Shown here in pieces: positions 52,001 to 64,000 of a DNA stretch of 64,000 bases. Each line of letters opens with the position of its first letter. The stretch's first letter is position 1. The notes beneath the pieces were generated by a model, which made no database searches, was not told the origin of the DNA, and saw nothing but the letters and a program-made list of their open reading frames with translations. The DNA is from Ziziphus jujuba. Lineage: Eukaryota; Streptophyta; Magnoliopsida; Rosales; Rhamnaceae. The stretch covers positions 24,237,001 through 24,301,000 of the forward strand of contig NC_083390.1 in assembly GCF_031755915.1 (NCBI RefSeq), read 5' to 3'. The translations under genes were made by a program, and so were the position numbers.

Positions 52001-53342
52001 AAGATCAAATAAAGAGATCAATCTTATAATTGAAATTTATTTGACTTAATTGGTAAATAAAATAAAATTAAATATTTTGTTTATTTTAATTTTATTTCAA
52101 AATTATTACCATATGTAGTTATTGAATGTAATAAATAGTGCAATTCGTGGGTAATGATCTTCAAGATCTTTCCCATTGGCTTGAATATACTTGATCAAAA
52201 TCTTGTATTCCTAAATCGTCCATATAATATAATAATAAAAATATATATTAGATGGTAATAAAATAAGATCAAATAATTTGTTTTGAAAATAAATCTTATT
52301 TTCCTATATTTAACAATTATTATTTATGATATTATGTTTTTATATCGAAATAAAAAGATATTTTTATTAATTTCCATATAATCGTATTTGTATATGTAAA
52401 AATATTTAAAATATATTTAAATAAGGAAACTATATATATGCAAATATATTTTATGTATTTGACTTATTTGGTAAATAAAATAAAATTAAATATTTTGTTT
52501 ATTTTAAATTTATTTCAAAATTATTACCATATGTTATTTTTTCAATTGTTTGATAGTTATTAATAGTTATATCAAAAATTGATTTTGTATATATTTGGTT
52601 ATAACCATAAAAATTAAGATAATAAATAAATAAATAAATAATAAATAAAATAACTACTTTGGGAGGGAATTTTAAAAAAAGGTATATTATATAGATAGAT
52701 ATAGATAATATAATATAATATAATATTATAATAATAAGAATAAAAATATATATAATTTAAAAAGGATAATACTTGCATTCTCTGGTAATGATCTCCAAGT
52801 CTTCCATATTGGTCCAAATATACTTGATAAAAATCTTATATTCCTCAGCCGTCCATCTAATATAATAATAAAAACATATATTAGATTGTAATAAAATAAG
52901 ATCTAATAATTTATTTTTGAAAATAAATCTTATTTTGCTATGTTTAACAATTATTATTTATGATATTATGTTTTTATATTGAAATAAAAAGATATCTTTA
53001 TTAATTTTTATGTAACCATATTTGTACATGTAAAAATATTTTTAATTAAGGAAACTATATATATGCAAATACATTTTACGTATTTGACTTATTTGGTAAA
53101 TAAAATAAAATTAAATATTTTGTTTATTTTAAATTTATTTCAAAATTATTACCATATATCATTTTATCAATTGTTTGATCGTTATATCAAAAATAGATTT
53201 TATATATATTTGGGTATAAACATAAAAGGTAAAGTAATAAATAAATAATAAATAAAATAAAAATAAAGAAGATGTTTTTGGAAGAAGCATATACTGACAC
53301 ATGACGCAATTCTTTTATATATTATATAGATATAGATAAGAA

Positions 53343-54487
53343 AGAAAAAAGATAAATTAATCATGTATTATTGAAAATTTAGTTCTTAACTTTTCACATG
53401 CAATCCACTTTCGAAGGGAAAAAAAAAAAAAATTACACATGCGAAAATCGTAATTATTGACCAGATGATAATGTTTTGTTTTCTAAAACTATAAATTACA
53501 AATAAAGATAATTAAATCGTTGACCAAAGATTAAGTACATACATATAATACAAAATACAAACGTACATATACATATACATATATATATATTTATATTATA
53601 TAATATACAAATAGAGACACCAAGAACACACAAAGAGGTCAGCAAAAGAGAAAAATAAATTAAGACATGAAGAAAAGTGAAAAAAGAAATCATATATATA
53701 TATATATATAATTATAAACACCTGAATATTTCAACACAGTAGTAATATTAACCTGCAGAGCTTTATCTACGGTTTCCCTGTATGCAGGGTAAATTTGGAA
53801 AGAAATCTGAAAGCTAATATTGATCAGACTTTGTAGATGGAAAAAGAATTAAAATGGGCTAAAAAGGCATTGTGGGTTCACTCATCTCCATTAAAAGTTT
53901 GTTAACATCGAGAAGCTCAAAAGCATTTTTTTTTCCTTTTTTTTTTAAATTTTATAAATTGTTATAATTATTATTATTTTTCAAAATTAAATGTATGGAA
54001 AACTCCTGAGTGCGGCAATTAATTAAAAATGTTGTAGATTGTAATTAATATAGGTCTGATATTCAAAGCCAATATTGCTTTTACATCTGTTTTCATGTCA
54101 ATGGATTTTATGACTATAACCATTTTACTGTCATAATAAAAGTTGCAATCTACAACAAGTTTCACACTAGCAATTTTATTTTCTAATTATTATATTGTAT
54201 CTTTTCTACTGTTAAAAATGTTAGTTATAGTCATCATAAGTTTTTCCAAAAGACAAAAAAAAAAAAAAAAAAAAAAAGTTTACTCCCTCTCTAAGTCAGT
54301 GACAGACCCAGGAAATATTTCTAAGAGGGCACCATTAGGGGTAAATCCAACACTTATTTCTAATTTATGGTATAAAGAGATACAAATATATACAAAAACA
54401 TAACATTTTTTGTTATGTTGTAATCAAATATTAACTTTGATTGTTTTGCACCACATTAAAAATTGATTGCAAATTGATAAAATAATG
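53343..54487. repeat. Segment U, right half (copy in Unit III)
   Basis: Nearly identical to 15,810-16,950, differing mainly by a short deletion near 53,307 (ACGCA joined to ATTCTTTT) and homopolymer length. No gene is seen. Confidence 0.8.
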
Positions 54488-54488
54488 G

Positions 54489-54779
54489 TCTGTAGCATAG
54501 TTGACTTCCTTTGTCCTTAAAATGGTCTGTAGCATAACTGATCTTGAACTTCGTTTTTGACAATTAGAAAGTTCTCGTACACTGAGGAATCTTGCAAAGT
54601 ATGTGTTGCTCAATGTTCCATCAAGCATCATCAAAAACATATGGAATGTTATAACAAGATAAGGGTAAGATTTGGATGGAATGTTGACAAAAGAATCTGG
54701 TATGTTCTTGAATTTTATTTCTTCATTATCAATGCAGTCCATAAAAAATGAATCGCTTTCAACTTTTATGATAAATGAA
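54489..54779 (-). pseudogene. Isolated fragment of dual-helicase exon 9, second copy
   Basis: Counterpart of 16,955-17,245 with the same frame, the same extra Tyr codon and the same repeated ATGGTCTGTAGCATA at its edge. I see no difference in the translated fragment from its partner. The fragment therefore existed before the two units separated and has not changed since. Confidence 0.85.
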
Positions 54780-54867
54780 ATATTATATGTTAGTGGTTGG
54801 CTATTCCATTAAAGCATGTAATTTGTTCTTCACCTTTTTTCCCTGATGCTTCCTTATCGGTCCGAGC

Positions 54868-54912
<45 letters not shown>

Positions 54913-55728
54913 TTATAAAAATCAAATCTTGTTCTTAAATCACAATTAAGCTTCATTTACACACTATTTTATTTAATTGCATTTTGGCTTTGGACTCAAA
55001 TTTGTTGAATAAGCCAAAAAATTCCAATTGGACCGAATATTAGCAAATAAAAAAAGTGATTTAGCCAAAGAAGAATAATTAGTGCCAATAATATATACCA
55101 ATGATATTTGTATGTTGTGGAAATATGAGAATTTGGATTTGGACTTAGCCTTTTTATGAGCTTGAGAAGGATATGCATGATTTCACCTACCAATTCTACT
55201 ACAATTGCATGGCTCTATATGCGGTATGTATATATGTGTACATGGATACTTGCTTATGTAATTCCCTTAATCAGAAGATTTTTATCAGGATTAATTATTT
55301 AGGGAACTCATCACGCCAATGTTGATGTGACGGTTTATACCAAATAGATTATATGATGTGTTGCCAGACAATTCGGTTAACAAAATAAATAAATTAATTA
55401 ATTCCTACATGTTACCTATATTGTGGTGGCGGTGCGGGGTTTAAAAGTTGTTGAAAACTACAAATATAGCTTCAACTCTGTGACATATATTATGAAATAC
55501 TCCTTGCATATATTTAGTTTCAGATTACAGTTTGGAGGCTTAGTAAAGACCAAATTCAAAAGCTATCAGATTCCAGCATTAGCATAAGCCTCTCAAATAT
55601 CTATACTTTGTTCCTAAAAACGCTGTATAATATTTTCAAGTTTTCAACATTTAACCACATTGCATATGCTACAACTTTTCTTTTAAGTATGCATCTTCAA
55701 CCTACAAAATCCATATATATACAAAAGG
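54780..55728. other. Intergenic region 3' of helicase copy 2
   Basis: Counterpart of 17,246-18,190, almost unchanged, with the (TA)n tract at about 54,883-54,908. No gene is seen. Confidence 0.6.
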
Positions 55729-58700
55729 CTATTTTTTCTTTCCTCCCTTTTTGGCCTTCTTTTTCTTATTCTTGTTATTATTTCTCTTTCCTCTGTTATC
55801 AGTGTTGGAGCTGCTACTTGGGGTTCCAGAAGCAGAATTAACTTGAGAAGCCTCAGTGTCAACCTTGTGAGAATCTACATTTCTTTCATCCACAAAAGTA
55901 GTTTTAACCTCATCAGACTTTTCACTAGAAGCAACAACTTTCTCGATCTCCGATTCCTTATCAGCGAGGTTTGTGTTGTTAAGGACGAAAAGCTGTTTTA
56001 AGATAGGCTCCATTTTTGGCCTCTTTGATTGCAGCCTGTTGCAAAGTTCTTCAACCCTTGTAATTTGATCATCGCGTCCAACCTCACTGATGGAAGAAAA
56101 AGCAAAGAGAGTAAAAAAGAAGAAGAAAAAACAGGCTATCTAATAGAATGTTCAATAAAAGACTTTATATGTTTGTGTGTGTGTGTGTGTGTGTGTTTGT
56201 TGAAAAGAAATTCTGAATATATTATTCTCCAAATCCCTCCTCTTTTCTCTCCAAGTTGAGCATTTACACTAACCTCTCATCCAATGCATTAGAAAGTTGT
56301 TTCAACTCGTCAGTCATAGTCACCACTTCATCGAGCATGACTTTCTTTTCAGAATCATTAGTATTCCGATAACTTGAAGTCAATCCATCAGATAAAAGCT
56401 GAACGAATTTCTCCATATCCACCTAGAAGTAAAGTTGGAAAATGAAAAAAAATTATTACACTTCGCATTCGCAGTTTATCTTTGGGTTAAACATCGTACA
56501 GGAAAATGAATACATACAAAAAATAAGCATATTACCTTAATTGTTTTGGCATGTGACAGAAAAGCACTTTGGTCTCCTCCATTGTCTACTATCTTCATTC
56601 TATCAAGTATTTCCCAAACACAGCGACAATCATTTGAAAGGTTAACCTGGTTTTTGTATTGAGTGTTTAGTTCCTGTTTGGCCACCAACTCAAGTCTTGA
56701 TTGGGGAAGCTCAGATTTCTTCTGTGAAGCAGAACTGGCTTCAGAGAGCACTTTCTGAGTATCAATAGCTTCGACAGCAGCAGCTCCCCTTTCGCCTTGT
56801 TTAGTTTCAATAGTCCTTGGAAACAATATCCTCAATATGTCATTCTTGCATTTAAAGATATTCATATTCACATATATGGCAGACCCAGGACAGAAAAGCA
56901 ATGGAAAATTTTCTCCTGAACTTACAACTACCAAATCATTGCCAATCTTCTTAAATGCCTCAGCTAGCACAACAACAATTGTATACAAAGGGTGGCGTTT
57001 CCTTAAAAGGAAAAGGGCATCACGAAAGTCCCGTGGAAGATGTTCAATGATGTAGTTTTTATTGATCAAATCTAAGAGTAAATCTTGACATATACCAAAA
57101 TTCAAATTAATCAAACAAACAATCACAACCAATCTAGACACAATAAGTGAGTAGATGTCCTTCGCCTCAGTAGATTTTCCAATCCATTCCAACATTTCAC
57201 CCTTATTGTAAAGGCATTGCTGAACTACATGGATCATAGACTGAAGGAGATTTTCAAAAGATTGTTTCACATCAGCCCATCTGTAGGGACTTGATTTGGT
57301 ATCTTCGCCACATTCCATGAGCCATTCAACAAATGATGACTTTGTAGTGAAAAAGTTACCCCGGAAGCAAGATACCCGAATTAGAAGGTGGTCAACAAGA
57401 TACACAAAACAGCCAGGTGATATGTAATCATATTCAGCCCTCCAATTTCCTCCATATGTATGAAATAAAGCTTCATTGAAACTGCAAATAAGAGGTCCCT
57501 TGCTTTCTTTTTCACTGGTATCCGAACATAAAATCTCAAAAAAGACCTTCCACGGGGAATCATTGCCCAACTTCTGTAAAATCTTCCCACATGATTCTTT
57601 TTTCAGCTTGCCAGAACCAAGAGTAATCATTGCAATCCTCCCAATTTGACCATAAGAAAGCTTGTTCTTTGAGTTGATATTCTCAACTATTAATTCTTCA
57701 AGTAAACATTTGGAAATATCCATTCCTCTGAGCAATACCATATTCTCTCTCAATGACTTCCTCCAATCAAGAGGAAAGACGTAGCCAAAAAATTGCTCAG
57801 TTGACAGACTAATGGATTTCTGCAGTTTACCAGCATCATGATATCTTTTCTTCAGAAATTTGGACTCAAAAAGAAATTTTGCAACTTCATAGATATGTGT
57901 AAGAGCCCTGCTTTTACAGAATGGTATATCGGAAATTTTAACTGGGAAGTCATATATTGCTTGAAGCTTTTCCAAAATCTTAATTCCAACAAAAAGCAAC
58001 TCTGAACTCCAGTAGCTCTGAGCAGCAGAAGCCAACTGATGAACACCAATAGAAACAAACTTCCCATTATTTTTAAAATGCCTCATGTTGACATCTCTCA
58101 CCCAATCAGCATCAGAATGGAGCAGCATATAGCTGGTATTCAGATTATCAAACTGCCTCCGGACCCCTAAAAAATTCAAACAGAATTCTCCAAAACTTTC
58201 GTTTTCATTAACATCTTCGGACTCGAGATGAACAAGATATTCAAATACTCCAACAATCTTTTCCTTCCAAATGTTCCAAAAGTAAACCATTGATTCAAGA
58301 GAGACTTGATTCTTAGAAATCATAGTTTCTGAATGCTCAGTAAGATTGAACACCAATTCTTCTTCAAAGATATATTTTGGAACACTTGAAGACAGATGAC
58401 CATCCAAAATTTTCCGAACGCATAGCATTTCAGCAGTAATGCTCTTGTGCATCTGAGAAGCCTTCATTTGATTCTTCGTTAATTGCAAGTTACTCTGCTC
58501 ATTTGCAATAATATCAGCTTCTACGCAAAACAACTCATAAAAGTTGTCACTGTCATTCTTAGCAAATGACTTCCCTTTTGCTAAAAGCTCTTGTTTCTGT
58601 TTAAACTGCTTTAAGGGCCAACCTTTGCTACCATGGGACCAAAGGGAGTTGGCAAGCACATACAAAAGTATTAGTGTTGCTGCTTCTCTAAAATTCCCAG

Positions 58701-61700
58701 CCTTACCAATCAGATCTACCTCAAGTAGTATATCTCCCCTGGCATACACCTCCGCAGCAAGCTCATAGCATTCTGCACGAGTAAAGCATTCTCCAGCTCT
58801 TCCCAGCTCAGACTCGCCACATTTTTCCATATAAATCCTACCTGAAGCAATCAGAAATCACAAAAATAATTTAAAGTTTCAAAAACCAGAAGAAAATGGT
58901 AACTCTAGCAAGGAATAACATTTTGCAAACAGAAAAACTATCAATAATCAGCACCCAACGGATGCCTACAGCTGCCAAGAAACTTAAACTATGAATAAGT
59001 TCCAGACTAATGAATAAGTAGGAAATAAGCTCAGGCTGGATATAATTAGTAAGAAGGCTATACAACTCCCAATGGTAAGGAAGAAGCTGGATGCAATATT
59101 TTATATCACAGAGTGAAGCACATAAAAATACACTCAAATATACATCAATGAGGTTAAGTTACTGTCAACTTCCATTATAAAGTCATACCTGCTCTTTCAT
59201 ATTCTCCTAGATCATAAAAACATCTCGCAGCAGAATTTGCCTTGCCTATGGCATCAAATATTTCAGCAGCTTCCCTCAGGATGGAATTAGCTACTTCAGG
59301 ATTTGAAATGCGCATCCAATCAGCCATCGATTTAAGGCCAGCAGCTTTGGATCTTCTTTCCCAGTAAGTGTCACCAGCTCGTTCAAAGCACATTGTGGCC
59401 ATTTCATGGTTATGCTCGGAATATAGCTGTTAGAAAGCAAAGTGTTAGCATTTACAAGATTGATAATGTTATCAAAAATAAAATTCTGCTTCAGAACACA
59501 ATTCATGCTTCCCTAAAACTATAGCTAGAAGAATTGAAAATACAGAAACCAATATCTGCAACTGCAACTGTTCTGAAAATAATGGGTTAAAGCAAATCCC
59601 TGCAAAATTTCAAGCCTTAGTTGTTCGGAAAAGGACCTGATTAGGTATATCAAGCTAACTTAAACATGCACCTGCACTACCCTCATGTGTATGCCCATCC
59701 AATCAAGCCACTAAGAGTAGATCTTACACATGCAGCAAACTAGATTAACAGAAACCGCTTCTGGTAGGCTTTGAAATATTAAAACACTAATTTTACTTAA
59801 AAGGTTAAAAAAAATAATAATAATAAAAAAAAAAAAATAAAGGCTCAGTTTTAAATGTTAAGGAATATACGATTCTATGCAACTAAACAATAAGAATACA
59901 AAGTCAAAAGAAAAAAAAAAAAAATCTCAACAATGAGTTTGACAACATTGATAAGAATAAAGTTGCCAATAAAAACAATATCAACATTCAAACAGAACCA
60001 GAAACAGGACAACAATAAATAACTAAACAAACCTTGATACCCCGCGATCGCCACTCCTCGGGACTGCTTGCAACTTGCATTGCCTGAGCAAGTGAATCAT
60101 CCAATTGCATAGTTTGTACAAGACACTTCTTCTTCCAATAGTCAAACATAGGTTTGGAGAATTCTGAAGTCTCACAAATCCACAACCTCTGCCTTGTACG
60201 TGTAACAGCAACATATAATTGCTTCAGTTCAGAGCACAGGATATTGTGTTTAGACTCATTGAAATGTGGAAAACTAGGTGAATCGGAATCAAGGAGATCT
60301 TGCTCCTTCATATATTCATATATCACCCTCCACTTATTCGTAAGAGGTGATGAGCCAAAAAAATCGTACAACAATACATCCTATAAAAGAAATAAAAAAC
60401 AAGAGATAGATTAAGTGTACTAGGTAGAACTAATTTGAATCTAATGTATGGTGTGTACTGAACAACTAGATAAACATAGCATGATAGCAATTTACTCATA
60501 ATTTTGCACTGTGGCATTAGGCAACTAAAAATAATATTGCATAGACAATCCAAAATATAAATTATTTTAAATTTTTATAGGTAAATGAAGAAAAAGAAAG
60601 CAGTGGATGAAGCATGAGTATGGGTCATGGAGAGCATATAACTTCACCAACTAGAGCTTTCATTCGTAATAACTCAAAGCAATGGACTGAACATGGAAAT
60701 TAGCAAATAAAAAATCCAACCAAATGACATTTTGAGTTCACCTGAAACTCAAGGCCCTTGCATTCAAGTATGGTTAGAACAAGAGCTTGCTTTCCAACAT
60801 AATTTGAAATTTCCTTGCGCGCATTGTCATCTCTTACCAGTATCACCTGCTCAGCACCAAAACTAACAATCTTCCCACTAACGCTTTCAGGATTTCCAAA
60901 GATTTTTAGGATTGCATTTTCATCGTTCCCGGATTCAAGTAAAATTGGAGCTTCCCCGTATATCAGGCTGCTTTCAGGCTTTAATTTATCAATGCAACTA
61001 GGAAAGAAACGATAAATAAGTTCTATAATGCTGTGAGATAATTTCAGTATACCAGCATGGGTACGGAAATTTTGAGTTAACTGGAAAACCTCTGAGATAA
61101 GTCCCTTTTCATTTCTTTCACCCTGTGCACGAATCCTTGATTGCAAAAAGAACTTACTGTAAAATAGATTCCTTATATCTTGAAATCTGAAATCAGTACC
61201 CCTTGCAATTGTTTGCGCAGTATCACCAGAAAAAACAAAACCCTCTTCGACATTACTGCAGACATGCTTGAACAAAGCAATTTGACTCATTGTTAGATCT
61301 TGGACCTCATCAATATATACAAAATCCATTCCATCACCCTCATATCTTTCACGTCTGAGTCGAAAATGGAGATCAATTACAAAATCAGCAAGATCATATT
61401 CACCATTCGCCATCTTCATTTTTTCATAACTCTGAAATATATCATATATTATCTCTCTCTTTTTCTTATTTAAACTGGAGGCCCTACCCTTTGACAGTAA
61501 AACATATTCCTCACGATTGAGTTTACCATCAATTGCTTCCATGGATTTCAAGCCACCTTTTATATATGAAATTATCTCAGTAAATACTCTGGAAGGATCA
61601 AGATTCTTTGTCAACTGCGAATTGAAATGAGGCCAGTATGATGAGCTGAATCTCTCATAGTTGACTTCCTTTGTCCTTAAAATGTTCTGTAGCATAACTG

Positions 61701-64000
61701 ATCTTGAACTTTGCATTTTACAATTAGAAAGTTCTGGTACGTTGAGGAATCTTTCAAAGTATGAGTTACTCAATGTTCCATCAAGCATCATTAAGAACTT
61801 ATGGAAAGTTATGACAAGAGGGTACGAATTGGGTGGAATATTGACAAAAGAATCTGGTATGTTCTTGAATTGTATTTCTTCATCATCAATATAGTCCCAA
61901 ACAGAGGATTCACTTTCATCGGAAGATTTTCCACCACATGGAAAACTAGGAAAGTACAAGATTAAATAAAGTACAAAAGCAATTGATACAGATGACAAGG
62001 AAGAAGCCAGTAATGGCCAACACAACCGCACTTTTATGGTCTACAAACAGCATAAAGATACATAAATTATGTAACATGAATCAGTAAGCAAACATTATAT
62101 AAACAAATAATTCTAAAAGATATTTACTGTGATGACCGTGGCAGAGATATATACAAAAGAACAGAAATCAGCCTTAATACAAAATCTAAAGAAAAAGCAC
62201 ATTCATCAGAAAAAGTTTGTCATTAATTTTTTCACCACTATGGTAAGTATCTTCATCGCAGGCAGGATTTCAGGAAGAGTTTAGCATGAAGGAAAACTGT
62301 GTATAGTTTTTCTACATAATTCGACAATATATTGGCATTCTATCTTATGTCTTTCCAGATAATATGCTACTATTGAGTTCATATTCCTATTGATTTCATA
62401 AAAAGAGACCATTTATTTTTCATGCTTCCAAGTACACAAACTAATGCTAAACTGTTTTATCCAATTTTAATTTGTTATTTATAAGGCTCAATAGTCTTTA
62501 GATATATTTTTCCTTTTTGTTAAAATCTAAACATCTAAACATCAAAACTCAAAAATCTTTTAACAGATTATAGCGAATTCTAAGATTGTATGGTTGATTA
62601 AAAAAGCATAAAAGAAATGTGGGGGGAAAAATTAAAGACAGAATAAAAATTTCTTAATCATGTAAATGCACACGTAATGCATATTTATAAGTTCTACCAA
62701 CTACGAGTCTATGACAAGACTAGGCAGCATATAAAGGTTACCATTTACTTGGATATTCATATTCAACACACCTTTTCAAGTGGGAAACATGTTGCTTCAC
62801 AGTGAAACATAGCTTAGGACTTACTGTCACAAAGAGCTGGCGCAAAACTGTTCCTCCAGTCTTCATTGAGCTTTCCTTGGCATCATTATCCTGAATACCA
62901 TGTCCAACTGAATTGCTCTCGAGTCCATAGAATCCTTCATTAGCCATTTGGTGCGATTTTTCTTTCTGAAATAACTTCATTGTCAACGTAGTAGTTTTCC
63001 CAGTACCAGAACGTCCAAGAATGAAGCTACTTCTATCAAAAAGTATAATCTCCATTTCTTGGTCAGTCACTTCGAATGGGAGATCTAATTCCCTACCATC
63101 ATGGTCAGACATCAAGTGGTTCACTGCAACTGATGATAAGGAGTAGAATTTCATGAACAACAGACTCTCACTGGCTTTTGAATTCTCAACATAACTTCTA
63201 CCATCCGAAGTGGCATCAGCTTGATCATTTCCAGTTTCATTGATGCTTATATCTTTAAATCGGACAATATCCACAGAGGGTGACCAGCTCTTGGGTACTT
63301 CCAAATTTCTGTGAGCAAAATACAAAATGGAAAAATTAACAACTTAATAGGAAAGCAATAATGAATATAAAATTCTTTTGTATAGATTTAGCAGCAAGAA
63401 TTCATTGATCCTAGAATGCAAAGCAATGTACCCCTCAAGACATTTTTCATTGCAGAGATTGATGAAGTCATCAGTGTATTTACAAAAAATACTTTCCAGG
63501 CGTTTTATCAATTTTGGTATATCCTCCATAGGCAATAGATCCCAGATCTTCAAAACTTGTATAAACCTCATAAACCTCAAATCCTTTACAATGTCAGTTG
63601 TACTAACAACATAAAGACCTTCAACTTTAAATTGCTTCATCATCTGCATGGAGCTTCCACAAACTGAGTCTATATTCTGCTTCTTAGGTCTCCAGCCACT
63701 GGAGAGCTTAAGTAAAAGGTTTAAAACTGACTTTTTTATCAGCACAGAGGTCAGTTTTTTGAATGACTTGAGAAAGTTATCACTGAATTGAACCTAAAGA
63801 CATGGAATTGAGACAGGACAAGAAAATCATCAAATATAAACCATAAAACCTTAAACGATCCATATATAATAAAATTCAGAGGATGCAGAGACAAGAAAAA
63901 TAAACACTAAACTATACAAGGCTATACCTTCCATCTCGAATTCTCGAAAAGCATACTATTTCCACTAAGTAAATCATCGAGCTGATCAAACTCTTTTTTG
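55729..64000 (-). CDS. Dual SEN1-type/UvrD-type helicase gene, copy 2, 5' part beyond the window
   Basis: Exons visible: part of exon 6 (64,000-63,928), then 63,793-63,432; 63,308-62,772; 61,945-60,742; 60,380-60,033; 59,426-59,189; 58,841-56,536; 56,422-56,274; 56,086-55,729. They cover residues about 861-2,718 of the copy 1 model. All splice sites and phases are kept and no stop or frameshift is seen. The UvrD-type motor is intact: [10 protein letters not shown] in exon 8, YIDEVQDL and [11 protein letters not shown] in exon 9, [11 protein letters not shown] in exon 10. About 18 amino-acid differences from copy 1 are visible, e.g. R/H in SLWS(R/H)GSKG, I/M in TSY(I/M)LLHSD, D/G in AA(D/G)LKSM, R/S in LFY(R/S)KFF, and several in the exon 8 spacer NDQA(G/D)A(P/T)SDG. 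The same roughly 100-residue gap after AAEVYARG is present. The SEN1-type motor lies outside the window, so completeness is unknown. Confidence 0.92.
60033..63308 (-). CDS. UvrD-type helicase module, exons 8-10 of copy 2
   Basis: All SF1A motifs present in copy 1 are unchanged here. The substitutions fall outside them: K/I, L/Q, R/S, H/L, I/V and I/L in exon 9, and M/I, G/D, P/T, D/V, L/S and E/K in exon 8. Most of the exon 8 changes are in the variable linker before the Walker A box or in the poorly conserved stretch after it. That pattern fits purifying selection on the motor, or simply too little time. Confidence 0.9.

Larger units (their letters stand above)
50071..52204. other. 2,134-bp segment present only in Unit III
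   Basis: In Unit I the flanks meet directly at about 14,657-14,662. The junction word ATCTT is present at both ends of the extra segment, which points to a deletion in Unit I through short microhomology rather than an insertion here. The segment holds a possible dead small gene (50,255-50,422), diverged tandem units of about 50 bp around TTAACCATATATATA (51,120-51,330), diverged units of about 200 bp around TTTTAAGCATTTGTTTC and TTAAACATTTTTTG (51,420-51,780), and long TG/TA tracts. One more such unit lies just left of the segment (49,975-50,065). Confidence 0.8.
45176..53335. repeat. AT-rich composite insertion, Unit III version
   Basis: Counterpart of 9,726-15,800, longer by about 2.1 kb because of 50,071-52,204. 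It also keeps about 190 bp at about 46,025-46,215 that Unit I lacks. It contains one MITE, (CATA)n, (AT)n and (GT)n tracts and the same TTTGACTTATTTGGTAAATA repeat family. No intact gene is seen. Confidence 0.7.

Overview
The window looks like nuclear DNA of a eudicot plant. It is very AT-rich, full of microsatellites, MITE-like and LTR-type insertions, and its one large gene is split into at least 14 exons with GT/AG introns whose protein matches the plant family annotated as 'TPR and ankyrin repeat-containing protein 1-like' (a SEN1-type helicase fused to a UvrD-type helicase). The species cannot be fixed from sequence alone.

Layout: the window is a young tandem segmental array with three units. 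Unit I (1-33,430) holds segment A1 (split by a 3,045-bp solo-LTR-like insertion), a small unidentified minus-strand gene (G1a, 6,087-7,887 plus 5' exons to about 8,800), an upstream segment shared with the helicase gene, a roughly 6-kb AT-rich composite insertion with two copies of a 164-bp foldback MITE, a stray helicase exon fragment (about 16,955-17,245), a complete dual-helicase gene (18,191-30,995, minus strand, predicted 2,718 aa) and its upstream segment U. Unit II (33,431-39,018) is degenerate: A2, then a deletion that removes the small gene, then a partial upstream segment, then a broken MuDR/MULE transposon fragment. Unit III (39,019-64,000) repeats Unit I: A3, G1b, the composite insertion with one MITE, the helicase fragment, and a second dual-helicase gene that runs off the window end inside exon 6.

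The two helicase genes are both open in every exon that can be compared and differ by about 18 amino acids over about 1,860 residues, so both look potentially functional. The differences are clustered: about 14 of 18 lie in exons 7-9. A1 is a mosaic, A2-like to the left of about 1,030 and A3-like to the right of about 1,137, which marks an unequal crossover or gene-conversion junction. Several insertions and deletions (LTR, one MITE, a 2.13-kb deletion) distinguish the units and date after the duplication.

Only the helicase and G1 read as genes. How G1 relates functionally to the helicase is unknown, but both have a homologous upstream segment.
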